From the NCBI GenBank assembly GCA_002887195.1, contig PJAB01001008.1, forward strand, positions 1-18,230: a stretch of 18,230 nucleotides of DNA. The letters run 5' to 3'. Under the pieces are notes generated by a model. It was not told where the DNA came from. It was given only the letters and a program-made list of their open reading frames with translations, and made no database searches. The stretch is from Chrysochromulina parva. Taxonomy: Eukaryota; Haptophyta; Prymnesiales; Chrysochromulinaceae. Each line of letters starts with the position of its first letter. Within the stretch, counting starts at the first letter, position 1. Below, one piece after another: positions 7,048 through 14,756 of this stretch. Both the position numbers and the translations under genes were made by a program.

Positions 7048-8112
7048 ATGGCGTCGCTGTGCGACCCCGCACCGGCGTTAGTGGCCGCCGACGACGAATG
7101 CGCGCAGGCGGCGACCTTTGTCGAGGAGCTGGGATTGGACGAAAAGGAAGATCCACCGACCGCGCGCGGTGATGATGGCACGATGGTGTCCATCCTACGC
7201 CACCCACTTCTGCAGCTTCCTTGGGTGCGGAACCGCGGAGTGGCTGATGGGACTTTGGACGGCGAGCAGAGCGCGAGCTGTGTATCCAAGCTCATGAAGG
7301 CAGCCTATGAGCTCACAGGCAGTCTACGAATCGAACGATCGAAATGGATTCTCAACGAGTTTCGATTGCAGTGCGACGCTGGCACTTATGCCGGCACTTA
7401 TGCCGGTGCTGCTGTGCTGCAGAGGGCTCACCACTCTCTCGAGGCTCGGAGTGCCGATTCGTTCCATCCCTTGACGACGGGCGAAACCCTGTACTTGCCG
7501 GCCACCTACACACTGCTCGCGCATCTGTTGACGACCGATCGGCACTGCAGCGCGCTTGCATGCCAGCGCGTGTGCGAGCTCGGCGCAGGCCTTGGGCTGC
7601 TCTCCGCCGCGCTCGTGCGAATGAAGCCGCCTCCACGGCAGCTGGTGGTGACCGATGGCGACGAGGCCATCTTTCCCCTCCTCTGTACAAACATCGAGGC
7701 CAACCGGCCCGACGGTGTCGACATTGAGGTCATGCGCCTCCGATGGGGACACGACGTACCTGCCCATCTCGCGGCGAGGTTCGATCTCGTCGTGTGCGCC
7801 GACGGGATTTTCGCCGCCGAGCCGCCGAGCGCACGTGGCAGCAGCCGTGTGGGGCTTGGCGTCGAGACGGAGAGCCAGATCCGCAACCTGCTCGCCACCG
7901 CTGCCGCGCTGCTCTGTCCCGGAGGACGGATGGTACTAACGGCCGAACCTCGTGACCGCTTGAAACCACCGAGCGCCGACCCGATACGGCGCTTGGCGTC
8001 CGTCGCGGAGGCGACGGCGGGGCTTCACTTGGTCGAGTGGCGCGAGCGCCGTCTCACGGGGGAGCAGCGGCCGGAGTGGGAGACCGACCTGCTCGAGTTT
8101 GAAAAGGGGTGA
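7048..8112 (+). CDS. Family-16 (METTL21/FAM86-type) lysine methyltransferase-like protein
   Basis: This 354-residue protein resembles the Methyltransf_16 group, whose studied members methylate lysines on non-histone proteins such as elongation factors and chaperones. Visible motifs are the SAM-binding ELGAGLG (177-183), TDGDE (202-206) at the end of strand 2 and FDLVVCADGIF (245-255) in the place of the family's FDLVLASDVLY, then GGRMVLTAEPR near 292. The DxxY of the standard motif is replaced by DGIF. The N-terminal 110 residues are not recognised. A 12-bp tandem duplication (7381-7404) gives GTYAGTYAG. The start is the first ATG; the 54 codons open before it begin with GTG only. The substrate cannot be told from sequence. 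Confidence 0.72.
   Translation: MASLCDPAPALVAADDECAQAATFVEELGLDEKEDPPTARGDDGTMVSILRHPLLQLPWVRNRGVADGTLDGEQSASCVSKLMKAAYELTGSLRIERSKWILNEFRLQCDAGTYAGTYAGAAVLQRAHHSLEARSADSFHPLTTGETLYLPATYTLLAHLLTTDRHCSALACQRVCELGAGLGLLSAALVRMKPPPRQLVVTDGDEAIFPLLCTNIEANRPDGVDIEVMRLRWGHDVPAHLAARFDLVVCADGIFAAEPPSARGSSRVGLGVETESQIRNLLATAAALLCPGGRMVLTAEPRDRLKPPSADPIRRLASVAEATAGLHLVEWRERRLTGEQRPEWETDLLEFEKG
7381..7404 (+). repeat. 12-bp tandem duplication ggcacttatgcc
   Basis: Two exact adjacent copies of ggcacttatgcc add one four-residue unit (GTYA) within the family-16 methyltransferase, upstream of its SAM-binding motif. It keeps the frame and is probably recent because the copies are identical. Confidence 0.85.
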
Positions 8113-8264
8113 GAGAGTTCAACTGAGAGCCGTGTGTGTGGTCTGAGGCCACTCTGTGTAGGTGTGGCGGCGCGGGCGCGCCGCCCCCTATACACTCGAC
8201 GCACGACGGCATAGCGTTGGAGGTAGGGTTCCTTCGTTCACATTCACACAGACACATAAACACC

Positions 8265-8723
8265 ATGGCTGGCCTCTCGTGCGCAAACCCTCCGGTGGCT
8301 GTTGATCGCGGCATGCTGCAGCCCGCAGTGGCTCTCGCTGCGTGGACGTTTGTGATGTGGCTTTGGATGTACGCAACGCGCCTCCCCGCCATCCGCAGGC
8401 AGGGTCTCAAGCTCGACCCTGCGGTGCCGCCCAAGGACTTGATGGCGGCGCTACCCGCGAACGTGCGCTGGAAGGCAGATAACTACAATCACTTGTGGGA
8501 GCAACCCACCATCTTCTACCCCATCGTGATCATCGCGGCGCTGCTGCCCGGGACGGGCGCCGCGGACCTCGGGCTCGCGTGGGCGTTTGTGGCGCTGCGC
8601 GTCGCCCACAGCGTGTGGCAGGCTACGATTAACGCAATCGAGGTCCGCTTTGTCCTCTTTGCGCTATCATCGCTAGTGCTCCTTGCCCTCGTGGTGCGCA
8701 CGTGGGTCGCGCTGCTTGCCTAA
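8265..8723 (+). CDS. MAPEG-family membrane protein
   Basis: This 152-residue, four-helix membrane protein belongs to the MAPEG superfamily (membrane-associated proteins in eicosanoid and glutathione metabolism), the group of microsomal glutathione transferases and leukotriene C4 synthase. Helices lie at about 18-40, 81-98, 103-121 and 128-149. The hallmark NYNHLWEQPTIFYP at 73-86 matches the family's N-x-x-E-Q-P signature, and VALRVAHSVWQ (109-119) fits the third helix. The length is typical. The ATG at 8265 sits in a good context (caccatgg); the 43 open codons before it lack an ATG. The sequence is closer in style to the bacterial-type MAPEG group than to animal enzymes, so glutathione transferase activity is possible but unproven. 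Confidence 0.85.
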   Translation: MAGLSCANPPVAVDRGMLQPAVALAAWTFVMWLWMYATRLPAIRRQGLKLDPAVPPKDLMAALPANVRWKADNYNHLWEQPTIFYPIVIIAALLPGTGAADLGLAWAFVALRVAHSVWQATINAIEVRFVLFALSSLVLLALVVRTWVALLA

Positions 8724-8943
8724 TCCCCGGGCGCCGAGCTGTGCCATTTTCGTGTAGGTTTAGGTGTGCGAGTGCTAATTGTGTCGGTTAATTGTGCCGT
8801 CATTGTGTGCCGTGCTATTAGAAATTAGTCGAGTTATAATGATACACTCCCTCCTTTTGTGGGTGGGAGCCAACGTGCTATATCCGTTCGGTTTTTCTTA
8901 CCCTTATTCCGCAGAGTCGTGCTCTCACACTTCCAGCTGTCTA
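8724..8943. other. AT-richer spacer between convergent genes
   Basis: This 220-bp interval holds the 3' ends of the MAPEG gene (+) and the JMJD4-like gene (-). It is clearly less GC-rich than the flanking coding DNA and presumably contains both polyadenylation regions; no clear AATAAA is present. Confidence 0.4.
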
Positions 8944-10386
8944 CTAGCTGCGCCTGCGCTTGAGCGCAGGCACGTCCTCGCCGCCGGCGGTGCCGAGCTC
9001 CTCGATTTGCCGTACCAGAGCTCTCTGTGCCCTGATCGTCTCGTGGCGGTGCGGTTCGAGGGAATCGAGGCCCTTCCCGTCGGGCACGTCCCCGCCGGCG
9101 CAGCTCTCAATCCAATCGAGCGTCTCGCGCAGCATCGCCGCCGCCCGCGTGCGAGCGTACGCAACCTCGCTGTCCGCATCCTCGCCCGGGATAGCGCTCT
9201 CGGAACCCTGGCCAGGCTCCGGGGCGCCCGGTACAGCGCCATCTCCTCTCGGGGCGCCCGGGACAGCGCCATCTCCTCTCGGGGCGCCCCCCGTCACGGG
9301 CTGCTCGGCCTCGGAATTGAATTTGAATTCGGATTTGGATTTGGCGCGAGTGACGCGCGTCAGCGCTGGCTCGGGCGCCACCTGCGCCGTGCCGCGCAGC
9401 GCCGTGCCGGGCAACGCCGTGCCGGGCAGCCTGCGGCGCACGATGCCCTCGAGGAGCGCCGCCCATCCAAACATTCCGAGCCCACACCGACGCTCGAGGA
9501 GGTCATCCAGAAGCTCGAGGTCGTGCGCGTCCTCGTCGTCGAGCCCCGAGCGCACGTCGTCGAGCGTCTCGCGCAGCCGCACGAGCGGCCAGTGCGCCGC
9601 GTGCGCGCCGAGCCAGTTGTGGTTGATCGAGATGCAATCATCGAGATTCTCGACCTCGTGGTACCACCCGGATGGCACGAAAAGCAGCTCTCCTTCCTCC
9701 TGTACCACCTCGACGATGGGCACGGCTGGCGCGCCCGCGGCGACGGGCACCTCGCGCAGCCAACGCGCTAGCGGCTGCGTGCCCGCGTCACTCACACGGC
9801 GCCGCTCGGAGGCCGGCACGAGCCGCCATCGCTTCCGGCCGACGACGTTGACCGACCACGAGTACGAGAAGAGTACGTCTGCGTGGAGGGCGGTGGCCGA
9901 GCCGCGGGGGCCCACATAAACGAAGCGATGGTCGCCGCCGCCGAGCTGCCCCTGCTCGGGACTCTGCCAGTGCTCGTTGAGCCAATCCTCGCCGAGGCAC
10001 AAGGGCACCTCGTAGGCCTCGTACTGCGGGTGCAGGGCGGCAAGATGCCAGTCCTTGAGGTACAGGAGCGCCTCCTCGCCCCCGCGCGATGCCCACCAGC
10101 TGGCATAACCGGCGACCGTCATCTCGCGAGTGCCGTGGCCGCCGTCGTGCACCGTCACCTCGTCGCCGCCAAAGAGACGCCGCAAGCTCTCGACGTCCGG
10201 CCGGCCGAGTGAGTCCACCCACTCGGCCGCTCGCCACCGCTCGGTCACGCCGGTGATGATGACCGGCTGGTTCTCGCGTTGGTACTCCCGGAAGGCTGCG
10301 CGTGTCATCGTGACAAACGCGACCCTGGGGATGCCATTCGACGATCGTGTGGCGACGTCGGCCATTGCGACTATTGCGCCCAACAT
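8944..10386 (-). CDS. JMJD4-like JmjC-domain 2-oxoglutarate oxygenase
   Basis: This is a 480-residue Fe(II)/2-oxoglutarate-dependent oxygenase of the JmjC/cupin_8 group. The human protein JMJD4 hydroxylates the translation termination factor eRF1; the resemblance here is to that family. In order: QPVIITGVTERW (40-51), YLKDWHL (109-115), FVYVGPRGSATALHAD (155-170), YSWSVNVVGRKRW (175-187), LLFVPSGWYHEVENLDD (234-250) and SINHNWL (253-259). The iron triad H168-x-D170...H243 is intact. The C-terminal 200 residues are divergent, with PGTAL (15-bp unit) and APRGDGAVPG (30-bp unit) tandem repeats. The ATG at 10386 is the first in frame; the second ATG (residue 8) is also possible. It is followed by two stop codons. 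A role in translation termination is inferred from the family. Confidence 0.88.
   Translation of the reverse strand: MLGAIVAMADVATRSSNGIPRVAFVTMTRAAFREYQRENQPVIITGVTERWRAAEWVDSLGRPDVESLRRLFGGDEVTVHDGGHGTREMTVAGYASWWASRGGEEALLYLKDWHLAALHPQYEAYEVPLCLGEDWLNEHWQSPEQGQLGGGDHRFVYVGPRGSATALHADVLFSYSWSVNVVGRKRWRLVPASERRRVSDAGTQPLARWLREVPVAAGAPAVPIVEVVQEEGELLFVPSGWYHEVENLDDCISINHNWLGAHAAHWPLVRLRETLDDVRSGLDDEDAHDLELLDDLLERRCGLGMFGWAALLEGIVRRRLPGTALPGTALRGTAQVAPEPALTRVTRAKSKSEFKFNSEAEQPVTGGAPRGDGAVPGAPRGDGAVPGAPEPGQGSESAIPGEDADSEVAYARTRAAAMLRETLDWIESCAGGDVPDGKGLDSLEPHRHETIRAQRALVRQIEELGTAGGEDVPALKRRRS
8952..8971. other. Perfect 8-bp hairpin at the 3' end of the JMJD4-like coding region
   Basis: gcctgcgc (8952-8959) and gcgcaggc (8964-8971) pair perfectly around the loop ttga, within the last codons of the minus-strand gene. 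It may be chance in a coding stretch or a 3' mRNA structure. Confidence 0.5.
9220..9289. repeat. 30-bp in-frame tandem repeat in the JMJD4-like gene
   Basis: Two units of 30 bp beginning cggggcgcccgg (9220-9249 and 9250-9279, one base different) and a partial third copy encode APRGDGAVPG repeats in the C-terminal tail, outside the catalytic domain. Nearby 15-bp units (about 9385-9430) encode PGTAL repeats. Confidence 0.85.
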
Positions 10387-10615
10387 GGCGCTTTCTTTAA
10401 GGGCGCTATTTCTCCTCAATCACGTGCCTCGAACCGTTCGCCACCACCGCTGACCACTGCTCGATGTGCGCCGGTGGAACGCACGCTGGCTCGTGCATGG
10501 AGCGAAGGACCAGGGTACCGGGTACCGGGTACTGCCTGACTCGGTGACTGACCGACTGACTGTGCGGACGGACACAGCCCGTCCTCACTCATGGCTCATT
10601 CCATGGCGGATTCCG
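10387..10615. other. Spacer holding the JMJD4-like promoter and the EF-hand gene 3' end
   Basis: Both neighbours read on the minus strand, so this 229-bp gap carries the end of the EF-hand transcript and the promoter and leader of the JMJD4-like gene. It contains the GGTACCG triple repeat (10514-10533) and an irregular TGAC-rich run (10537-10562). Confidence 0.5.
10514..10533 (-). promoter_or_regulatory. GGTACCG triple repeat, candidate promoter element of the JMJD4-like gene
   Basis: Three overlapping ggtaccg units create two TACCGGGTA elements (10516-10524 and 10523-10531), 130-145 nt upstream of the ATG at 10386. Read in gene orientation the site is GTACCCGGTACCCGGTACC, matching the element before PP2C (208-217) and the glycosyltransferase (15715-15732). 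Confidence 0.5.
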
Positions 10616-12529
10616 TCATGCTGAGCTCGAGGAGTCGATGTTCTGCTTCAGCCACAACAGGTACTCGGCCATGTCAACCTTGCCGCTGCTGTCATGATCG
10701 ACAGCGTCGAAGCGCACCCGCAGCGCCTCGTCGCTCATCTCGCCCTCTTGCGCACGCACGAAGACGCAAAACTCGCCAAAGTCGAGCTTGCCGTCGTTGT
10801 CCCTGTCCGCCTGGTTCCGGAGGTGCTGATTCTGCCACAACAGGTACTCGGCCATGTCAACCTTGCCGCTGCCGTCATGATCGACAGCGTTGAAGCGCTC
10901 CCGCAGCGCCTCGTCGCTCATCTCGCCCTCTTGCGCACGCACGAAGACGCAAAACTCGCCAAAGTCGAGCTTGCCGTCGTTGTCCCTATCCGCCTGGCTC
11001 CGCTGTTGTCGGCTTTTCTCGATGCCTGCTCTAATCTCTCGTATCAGCTTTTCTTTATCATCCCAGGCACCCCACGCTGACGACCATCGCCGCACGAGCT
11101 CATCTGCGTCAACGACGTTCGCCTTGGGGCCGCGTTGCTCTTCACTGGCGAGCTCTGCGGCCATTTTCCGGCAGAATGTTCTTCCGTCCATCGGCAAGAG
11201 CAGCACACGTGTAAGATGGCCCAGGATGACGTCGACTTGCCCGAGGGGGCTGTCGAGGCTCGGGACGATCTGTTTGGGGTCTGTACTCGTACTTGCGAGG
11301 CCCATCCACACGAGGAGCTGCACGATGGCCATTTCATGCCCGGCTTTGAGACGGCCAGGTTTGAAACCTGTGTCCTCGAGGCCAGCCATTTGGCGAAACA
11401 GGGCCACTCGAGGGTGGCTCGCTCCGTGGCCGTGCTTCTCCGAGCACGACTTGATGATCTGCTTCGTTTTGTCGCCTGCAGCTTGCGGGCCGTAGAGATG
11501 GACCATGTAATTCGTCATGGTCTTCCGGAGCGGCTCAAGCACAGGTGGATGAGGCGTGGCGAGGTCTTCTCCCGAAGGACTGTGGTCGAGCGTGATGACC
11601 CTATTCCGCACGGCCATGTAGCTTTTCGAGTCCGCGTCAAACTTCAGCGCGAACACCTTGGAGATGATCGGCAGGAGGCGTGTGAGCGACAAAACTTCGA
11701 TCTTGTCCGGAAGGGACACATGCCCGCGTTCGCGCGCGCGTGCAGATGAGACGGCGCTCAACAGAGCCTCTTTGTCTAGGATCGCACCCGGCGTGTGAAA
11801 CCAATTTGGGTCGCAACGAGGGTTCATCAGCGAGTTGAAGGACGGAAGCTTGACCCGCTGCTCCATCTCTGCGATCGAAGGGGAGGCCACACTCGAAAAC
11901 GTATGGTTGAGAGGCGTGCCCACGCGCGACTGGCGGAGAGGCGACCCCACGCGAGACACCGCCGAGCTGCCACCGTTCAGCGAGAAGTCATATGAAGGCG
12001 ACAGCATGGGAGGTTGCATGAAGACCGACGGGGTGTGCACCGAGAGGCTGGAATTCTGAAGAGAGTCACGCGGCGTGCCTCGCGGCGATGGATGCTGCTC
12101 CAGCAGCGCGTCAAGTTGAAAGTCGCGGAAGCGTGGCGAGCGATCGTACTTCGCCCACACAAGGGCAGCCTCATCTTTCGCCTCCTGCATGCGACGGCGC
12201 GCGCGAGGGGTGCCGATCCTCTCCTCGAGATGTCGATGGATCGCAGCCTTCTCGTGGTATCGAGAGCGATCCATGTGATGGGACGACAGTAGCCTAATGC
12301 AGTGTAGCTTCTCGATGATCTGTTCGCGGCGGAATGTGTCGCAGATGCGCTGCTCGTAAGCTTCCTTTTCCCAGTGCTGCTTGCTGGAAGATTGTCCGCT
12401 GCGAAAAGGAAGCTTGCTGGAAGATTGTCCGCTGCGGCTGCTGCGTGCAGAGACGGAGCAGCGCGCGGACACGGAGGTGCGCGCGTACTCGGGCACGTGG
12501 ACGCGCGGCGGGCGATCCGTGTTCAACAT
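10616..12529 (-). CDS. Four-EF-hand calcium-binding protein with long N-terminal region
   Basis: This 637-residue protein starts at the ATG at 12529. The C terminus has four canonical EF-hand loops at residues 514-525 (DRDNDGKLDFGE), 550-561 (DHDGSGKVDMAE), 575-586 (DRDNDGKLDFGE) and 611-622 (DHDSSGKVDMAE); all calcium-coordinating positions 1, 3, 5, 9 and 12 are filled, so all four should bind Ca2+. Hands 3-4 are a near-exact copy of hands 1-2 (61-residue unit). The N terminus is basic and Ser-rich with a duplicated RSGQSSSK (about 33-50), then a helical region (50-150) and a central region (about 270-480, for example LTRLLPIISKVFALKFDADSK) that I do not recognise. No membrane segment is seen. 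A calcium-sensing role is solid; a partner or process (for example cytoskeletal or flagellar) cannot be assigned. Confidence 0.85.
   Translation of the reverse strand: MLNTDRPPRVHVPEYARTSVSARCSVSARSSRSGQSSSKLPFRSGQSSSKQHWEKEAYEQRICDTFRREQIIEKLHCIRLLSSHHMDRSRYHEKAAIHRHLEERIGTPRARRRMQEAKDEAALVWAKYDRSPRFRDFQLDALLEQHPSPRGTPRDSLQNSSLSVHTPSVFMQPPMLSPSYDFSLNGGSSAVSRVGSPLRQSRVGTPLNHTFSSVASPSIAEMEQRVKLPSFNSLMNPRCDPNWFHTPGAILDKEALLSAVSSARARERGHVSLPDKIEVLSLTRLLPIISKVFALKFDADSKSYMAVRNRVITLDHSPSGEDLATPHPPVLEPLRKTMTNYMVHLYGPQAAGDKTKQIIKSCSEKHGHGASHPRVALFRQMAGLEDTGFKPGRLKAGHEMAIVQLLVWMGLASTSTDPKQIVPSLDSPLGQVDVILGHLTRVLLLPMDGRTFCRKMAAELASEEQRGPKANVVDADELVRRWSSAWGAWDDKEKLIREIRAGIEKSRQQRSQADRDNDGKLDFGEFCVFVRAQEGEMSDEALRERFNAVDHDGSGKVDMAEYLLWQNQHLRNQADRDNDGKLDFGEFCVFVRAQEGEMSDEALRVRFDAVDHDSSGKVDMAEYLLWLKQNIDSSSSA
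10651..11003. repeat. 183-bp tandem duplication of an EF-hand pair
   Basis: Sequence starting at 10651 (gccacaacaggtactcggcc) recurs at 10834, a period of exactly 183 bp (61 codons). The two copies (about 10651-10820 and 10834-11003) differ at only a few bases. Each copy encodes one complete EF-hand pair. Confidence 0.95.
12381..12436. repeat. 33-bp in-frame duplication near the EF-hand protein N terminus
   Basis: ttgctggaagattgtccgct occurs at 12381 and again at 12414, a 33-bp period, giving the repeated peptide RSGQSSSK separated by LPF. The copies are identical over 23 bp. Confidence 0.85.
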
Positions 12530-12651
12530 GTCGCAGGCGCGTCGCGTCGGAGTGCCGAACTGCGAACAAGTTGTTCAGGAGACAAAAACACACAGCGTGC
12601 AAGTTTTCGTGAAACGGTTGCCGCCATGCGGGCTTACGCCAGTCAGTTCCG

Positions 12652-12662
12652 CCGGGTACATC
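12652..12662 (-). promoter_or_regulatory. Half-copy of the shared promoter element before the EF-hand gene
   Basis: ccgggtacatc here, 123-133 nt upstream of the ATG at 12529, is identical over 11 bases to the distal part of the glycosyltransferase element at 15725-15735. It lacks the second half of the palindrome. Confidence 0.3.
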
Positions 12663-12812
12663 AACTCGACGCTTTAGCTAGAGACTTAGCTAGAGACTAG
12701 TCTTAAGTCTACGGTCATGTACGGTGCGATGGCCTACCTTGTGACGCGGACTAGTCTAAGACCAGTCACCAGTGACCACGCGGCGACACCGCGGGGCGCG
12801 GGCGACTCACGT

Positions 12813-12837
12813 CCGACGTCGTCGACGACGACGTCGG
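12813..12837. repeat. 25-nt perfect inverted repeat (12+1+12)
   Basis: The arms ccgacgtcgtcg and cgacgacgtcgg flank a single central base. It lies in non-coding DNA between two minus-strand genes, near the 3' end of the upstream one. A cruciform or hairpin of this size could act in transcript end formation, or it may be a slippage product of cga/cgt triplets. Confidence 0.7.
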
Positions 12838-13040
12838 GCCGCCGCCCAGTCATTGACATTGTCAAGTTGTAAGCGGCGTGCAGGCATGTACACGCGTGAC
12901 ACATGTCGCACGTGCTAAGCGAAACAGCGAAAGCGAAAGCGGCCTCAAATACCCAACGGCAAATGCTGATACGCCAGAGCCGGCCCAGTCTCGGAGTCGG
13001 ACCGCTCTACAGACTCTACTCTCTACAGTCTAGTCACACG

Positions 13041-14318
13041 TCAACACGAAAAGGGTCTACCCGAGCCGTCCCTCGGCGCACGCACGAAGTCGGCGCAAGT
13101 GTGCAGCTCAAGCCGACGTGCGCCGAGGTCGAGCCCAAGCTTGAGGTCGGCGCTCTGGAGCAGCGAGCTCGCGCTCGAAGGGAGCCGCCGTGCCACGTCG
13201 TCTACCTCGAGCAAAAGGACGCGTGCGCTCGCGTTCCGGACCCGTTGCAAGAGCTCCGCGAGCCCACGTTTGAGCATCTCCTCACGCCCGTCGCTCTCCT
13301 CGAGGACAAGCGCCTTCGTGAGCGCCTCAGGCAGCCGTACGCGTTCGGTCTCCTCGGGCGCCGCGGTGCCAAGCTCCTCAGGGTAGCCCAGCGTCTCGAA
13401 GCACTCGCCGTCGAGCCGAGGCATACAGGCAGCCCCCTTCATCTGAGCGCCGTTCTGAGCGCGCACCCCAGCGCCGTTCCGGGCGCCGCGCGTTCGTCCG
13501 GAGGGGTGGGCGATCCCCACGCTCCTCCGGGCACCTGACGAACCTGACGAACCTGACGAACCTGCGATCCCCACGTTCCTCCGGGCACCGCGACCGTCCG
13601 CACCCCCGCCGTGAGCCGCCTTGACGCGTTCGATCAAGCCCAGACGACGACCGTGTAGGCGTCGACCGTTTGGGCATTTGGGGTCGTCACCCCGGCACAC
13701 GGGGGGTGCGCTGGCGTTGCCGACGATGGGCAGTGCCCACGCGAAGCGTGAGAAGACATCCAACTGGCCAACGCATTCAAATAACGGCATCACGGCGAGG
13801 CGCCTCGCGTGCAGCGCAGCGCGCGCGAGGAAGGTACTCCACGCACGGAGCACGAGCTTCTGCAGGAGAAGCGTCTCATCCTCCGCAGAGCGTCCGCCCC
13901 CTGAAGGCCGCGCAAAGGCGCGCAGGTGCGAGAGCGGGAGCGGCGCTGCGAAGCCGATGAGGCGGCGGTGTGAAGAGTCCGAGGCTGCCCGGCGGTGTGA
14001 AGAGTCGTGCGCTGTCATCCCGCGCCGACGCGACGGTAGCCCCTGTAGATGCTGGGGAGTGGCGGCAGCTTCTGCAACAGCGGCCTCTGTGCGCACGCCC
14101 TCCTCTGTGCGCGAGCCACCTGGGCGCGTGGCCCATTCCACATCCGGTCCAAACCACCGGCCGAGCAGACGCATCCCGATCTGTCGTCGTTTCGTGCCGA
14201 TGCAGCAGCACACGTAGTGAATGAGGACCGTTGGCGGAGGCAGCACGCCCCAGAACGAATGGCCGCCGAACTTGACCCTCGTATCCGATTCGGCAGAGAA
14301 GAGCCACGGCGGTACCAT
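13041..14318 (-). CDS. Unrecognised protein, 425 residues
   Basis: A continuous frame of 425 codons starts at the ATG at 14318 (the preceding in-frame codon is TTG). I do not recognise any domain. The N terminus has a moderately hydrophobic Cys-rich stretch (VLIHYVCCCIG, about 32-42). Residues 145-200 look helical (LLLQKLVLRAWSTFLARAALHARRL lies within). A central Gly/Arg/Ser-rich region contains SGSSGSSGSSG (three 9-bp units) and a duplicated RSVGIA/RNVGIA, and the C-terminal 120 residues are again helical (ALTKALVLEESDGREEMLKRG lies within). A 27-bp duplication gives SSHRRAASDSSHRR at about 105-118. In-frame tandem repeats like those of neighbouring real genes, plus helix-forming segments at both ends, support it as coding, but GC-rich DNA opens long chance frames, so confidence is moderate. 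Confidence 0.5.
   Translation of the reverse strand: MVPPWLFSAESDTRVKFGGHSFWGVLPPPTVLIHYVCCCIGTKRRQIGMRLLGRWFGPDVEWATRPGGSRTEEGVRTEAAVAEAAATPQHLQGLPSRRRGMTAHDSSHRRAASDSSHRRLIGFAAPLPLSHLRAFARPSGGGRSAEDETLLLQKLVLRAWSTFLARAALHARRLAVMPLFECVGQLDVFSRFAWALPIVGNASAPPVCRGDDPKCPNGRRLHGRRLGLIERVKAAHGGGADGRGARRNVGIAGSSGSSGSSGARRSVGIAHPSGRTRGARNGAGVRAQNGAQMKGAACMPRLDGECFETLGYPEELGTAAPEETERVRLPEALTKALVLEESDGREEMLKRGLAELLQRVRNASARVLLLEVDDVARRLPSSASSLLQSADLKLGLDLGARRLELHTCADFVRAPRDGSGRPFSC
13534..13560. repeat. Three 9-bp units cctgacgaa
   Basis: Three exact units encode GSS/SGS repeats on the minus strand in the unrecognised 425-residue protein. They are flanked on both sides by copies of a gatccccacg-ctcctccgggcac-like block about 50 bp apart, so the whole segment is a nested duplication. 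Confidence 0.8.
13964..14006. repeat. 27-bp in-frame duplication
   Basis: ggcggtgtgaagagtc occurs at 13964-13979 and 13991-14006 (27-bp period), encoding the repeated peptide SSHRR in the unrecognised minus-strand protein. Confidence 0.85.
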
Positions 14319-14756
14319 CAAGGCAGTCTCGTCTCCAAAGCGCAGCGTTCGTAGCTCGTACGAGCGACTGCGAGCATGGTTCGCGTGATTAGAAGGGATG
14401 CCAGGCGTAATTTGATGGGACGCCAGGCGTAAGAGGCAGGGACTAGACTCTCAGAGAATCTCAGAGGTCATCAGTGGTCCTGAGGTAGTCATCAGCGGCA
14501 CTCACCTACGAGGATACGCCCCCCCAGGCGCCCCGAGGAAGGCAGGCAAGGGCTTGCGCCACTCGGTCTGCCAGCGCATCAGCCGGGACTCTGTGGCTGT
14601 GAGGACTCGGGCGTCTGCAGTGCGTCCCCGCCCCACGAAATTTGGATCTCCGACCCTCGCACCTGCGATCAAGGGCGATCACGTCCAATCGCGATCCAAT
14701 CTCGATCCAATCTCGATCCAAACTAGGCATGGCAGTGAGTGGCACAGGTGGCACTC
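14319..14756. other. 438-bp spacer with short tandem repeats, possibly a 3' exon of the glycosyltransferase
   Basis: The gap contains gccaggcgtaa twice (about 14400-14430), a palindrome ctcgtacgag 40-50 nt before the ATG at 14318, and three near-identical 11-bp units ctcgatccaat (about 14690-14722). On the minus strand, one frame within 14508-14610 reads naturally (for example LMRWQTEWRKPLPAFLGAP) and ends at a TGA near 14507; it could be a last exon of the glycosyltransferase gene next door, but no single splice pair stands out. Confidence 0.3.

Larger units (their letters stand above)
12530..13040. other. 511-bp spacer upstream of the EF-hand gene
   Basis: No gene is visible. It holds the EF-hand gene's promoter and leader and the 3' end of the next minus-strand gene. 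Contents are a half-copy of the shared promoter element (12652-12662), a 12-bp tandem duplication ttagctagagac (12674-12697), two related actagtct-containing motifs (about 12697-12712 and 12748-12764) and a 25-nt inverted repeat (12813-12837). Confidence 0.5.

Noticed and set aside
5647..8723. Operon of the three plus-strand genes
   Set aside because: Gaps of 243 and 152 bp, unrelated functions and eukaryotic character argue for separate transcription units.
8779..9771. Plus-strand frame of 330 codons opposite the JMJD4-like gene
   Set aside because: The opposite strand encodes an intact JmjC domain with catalytic residues; this frame has no features of its own.
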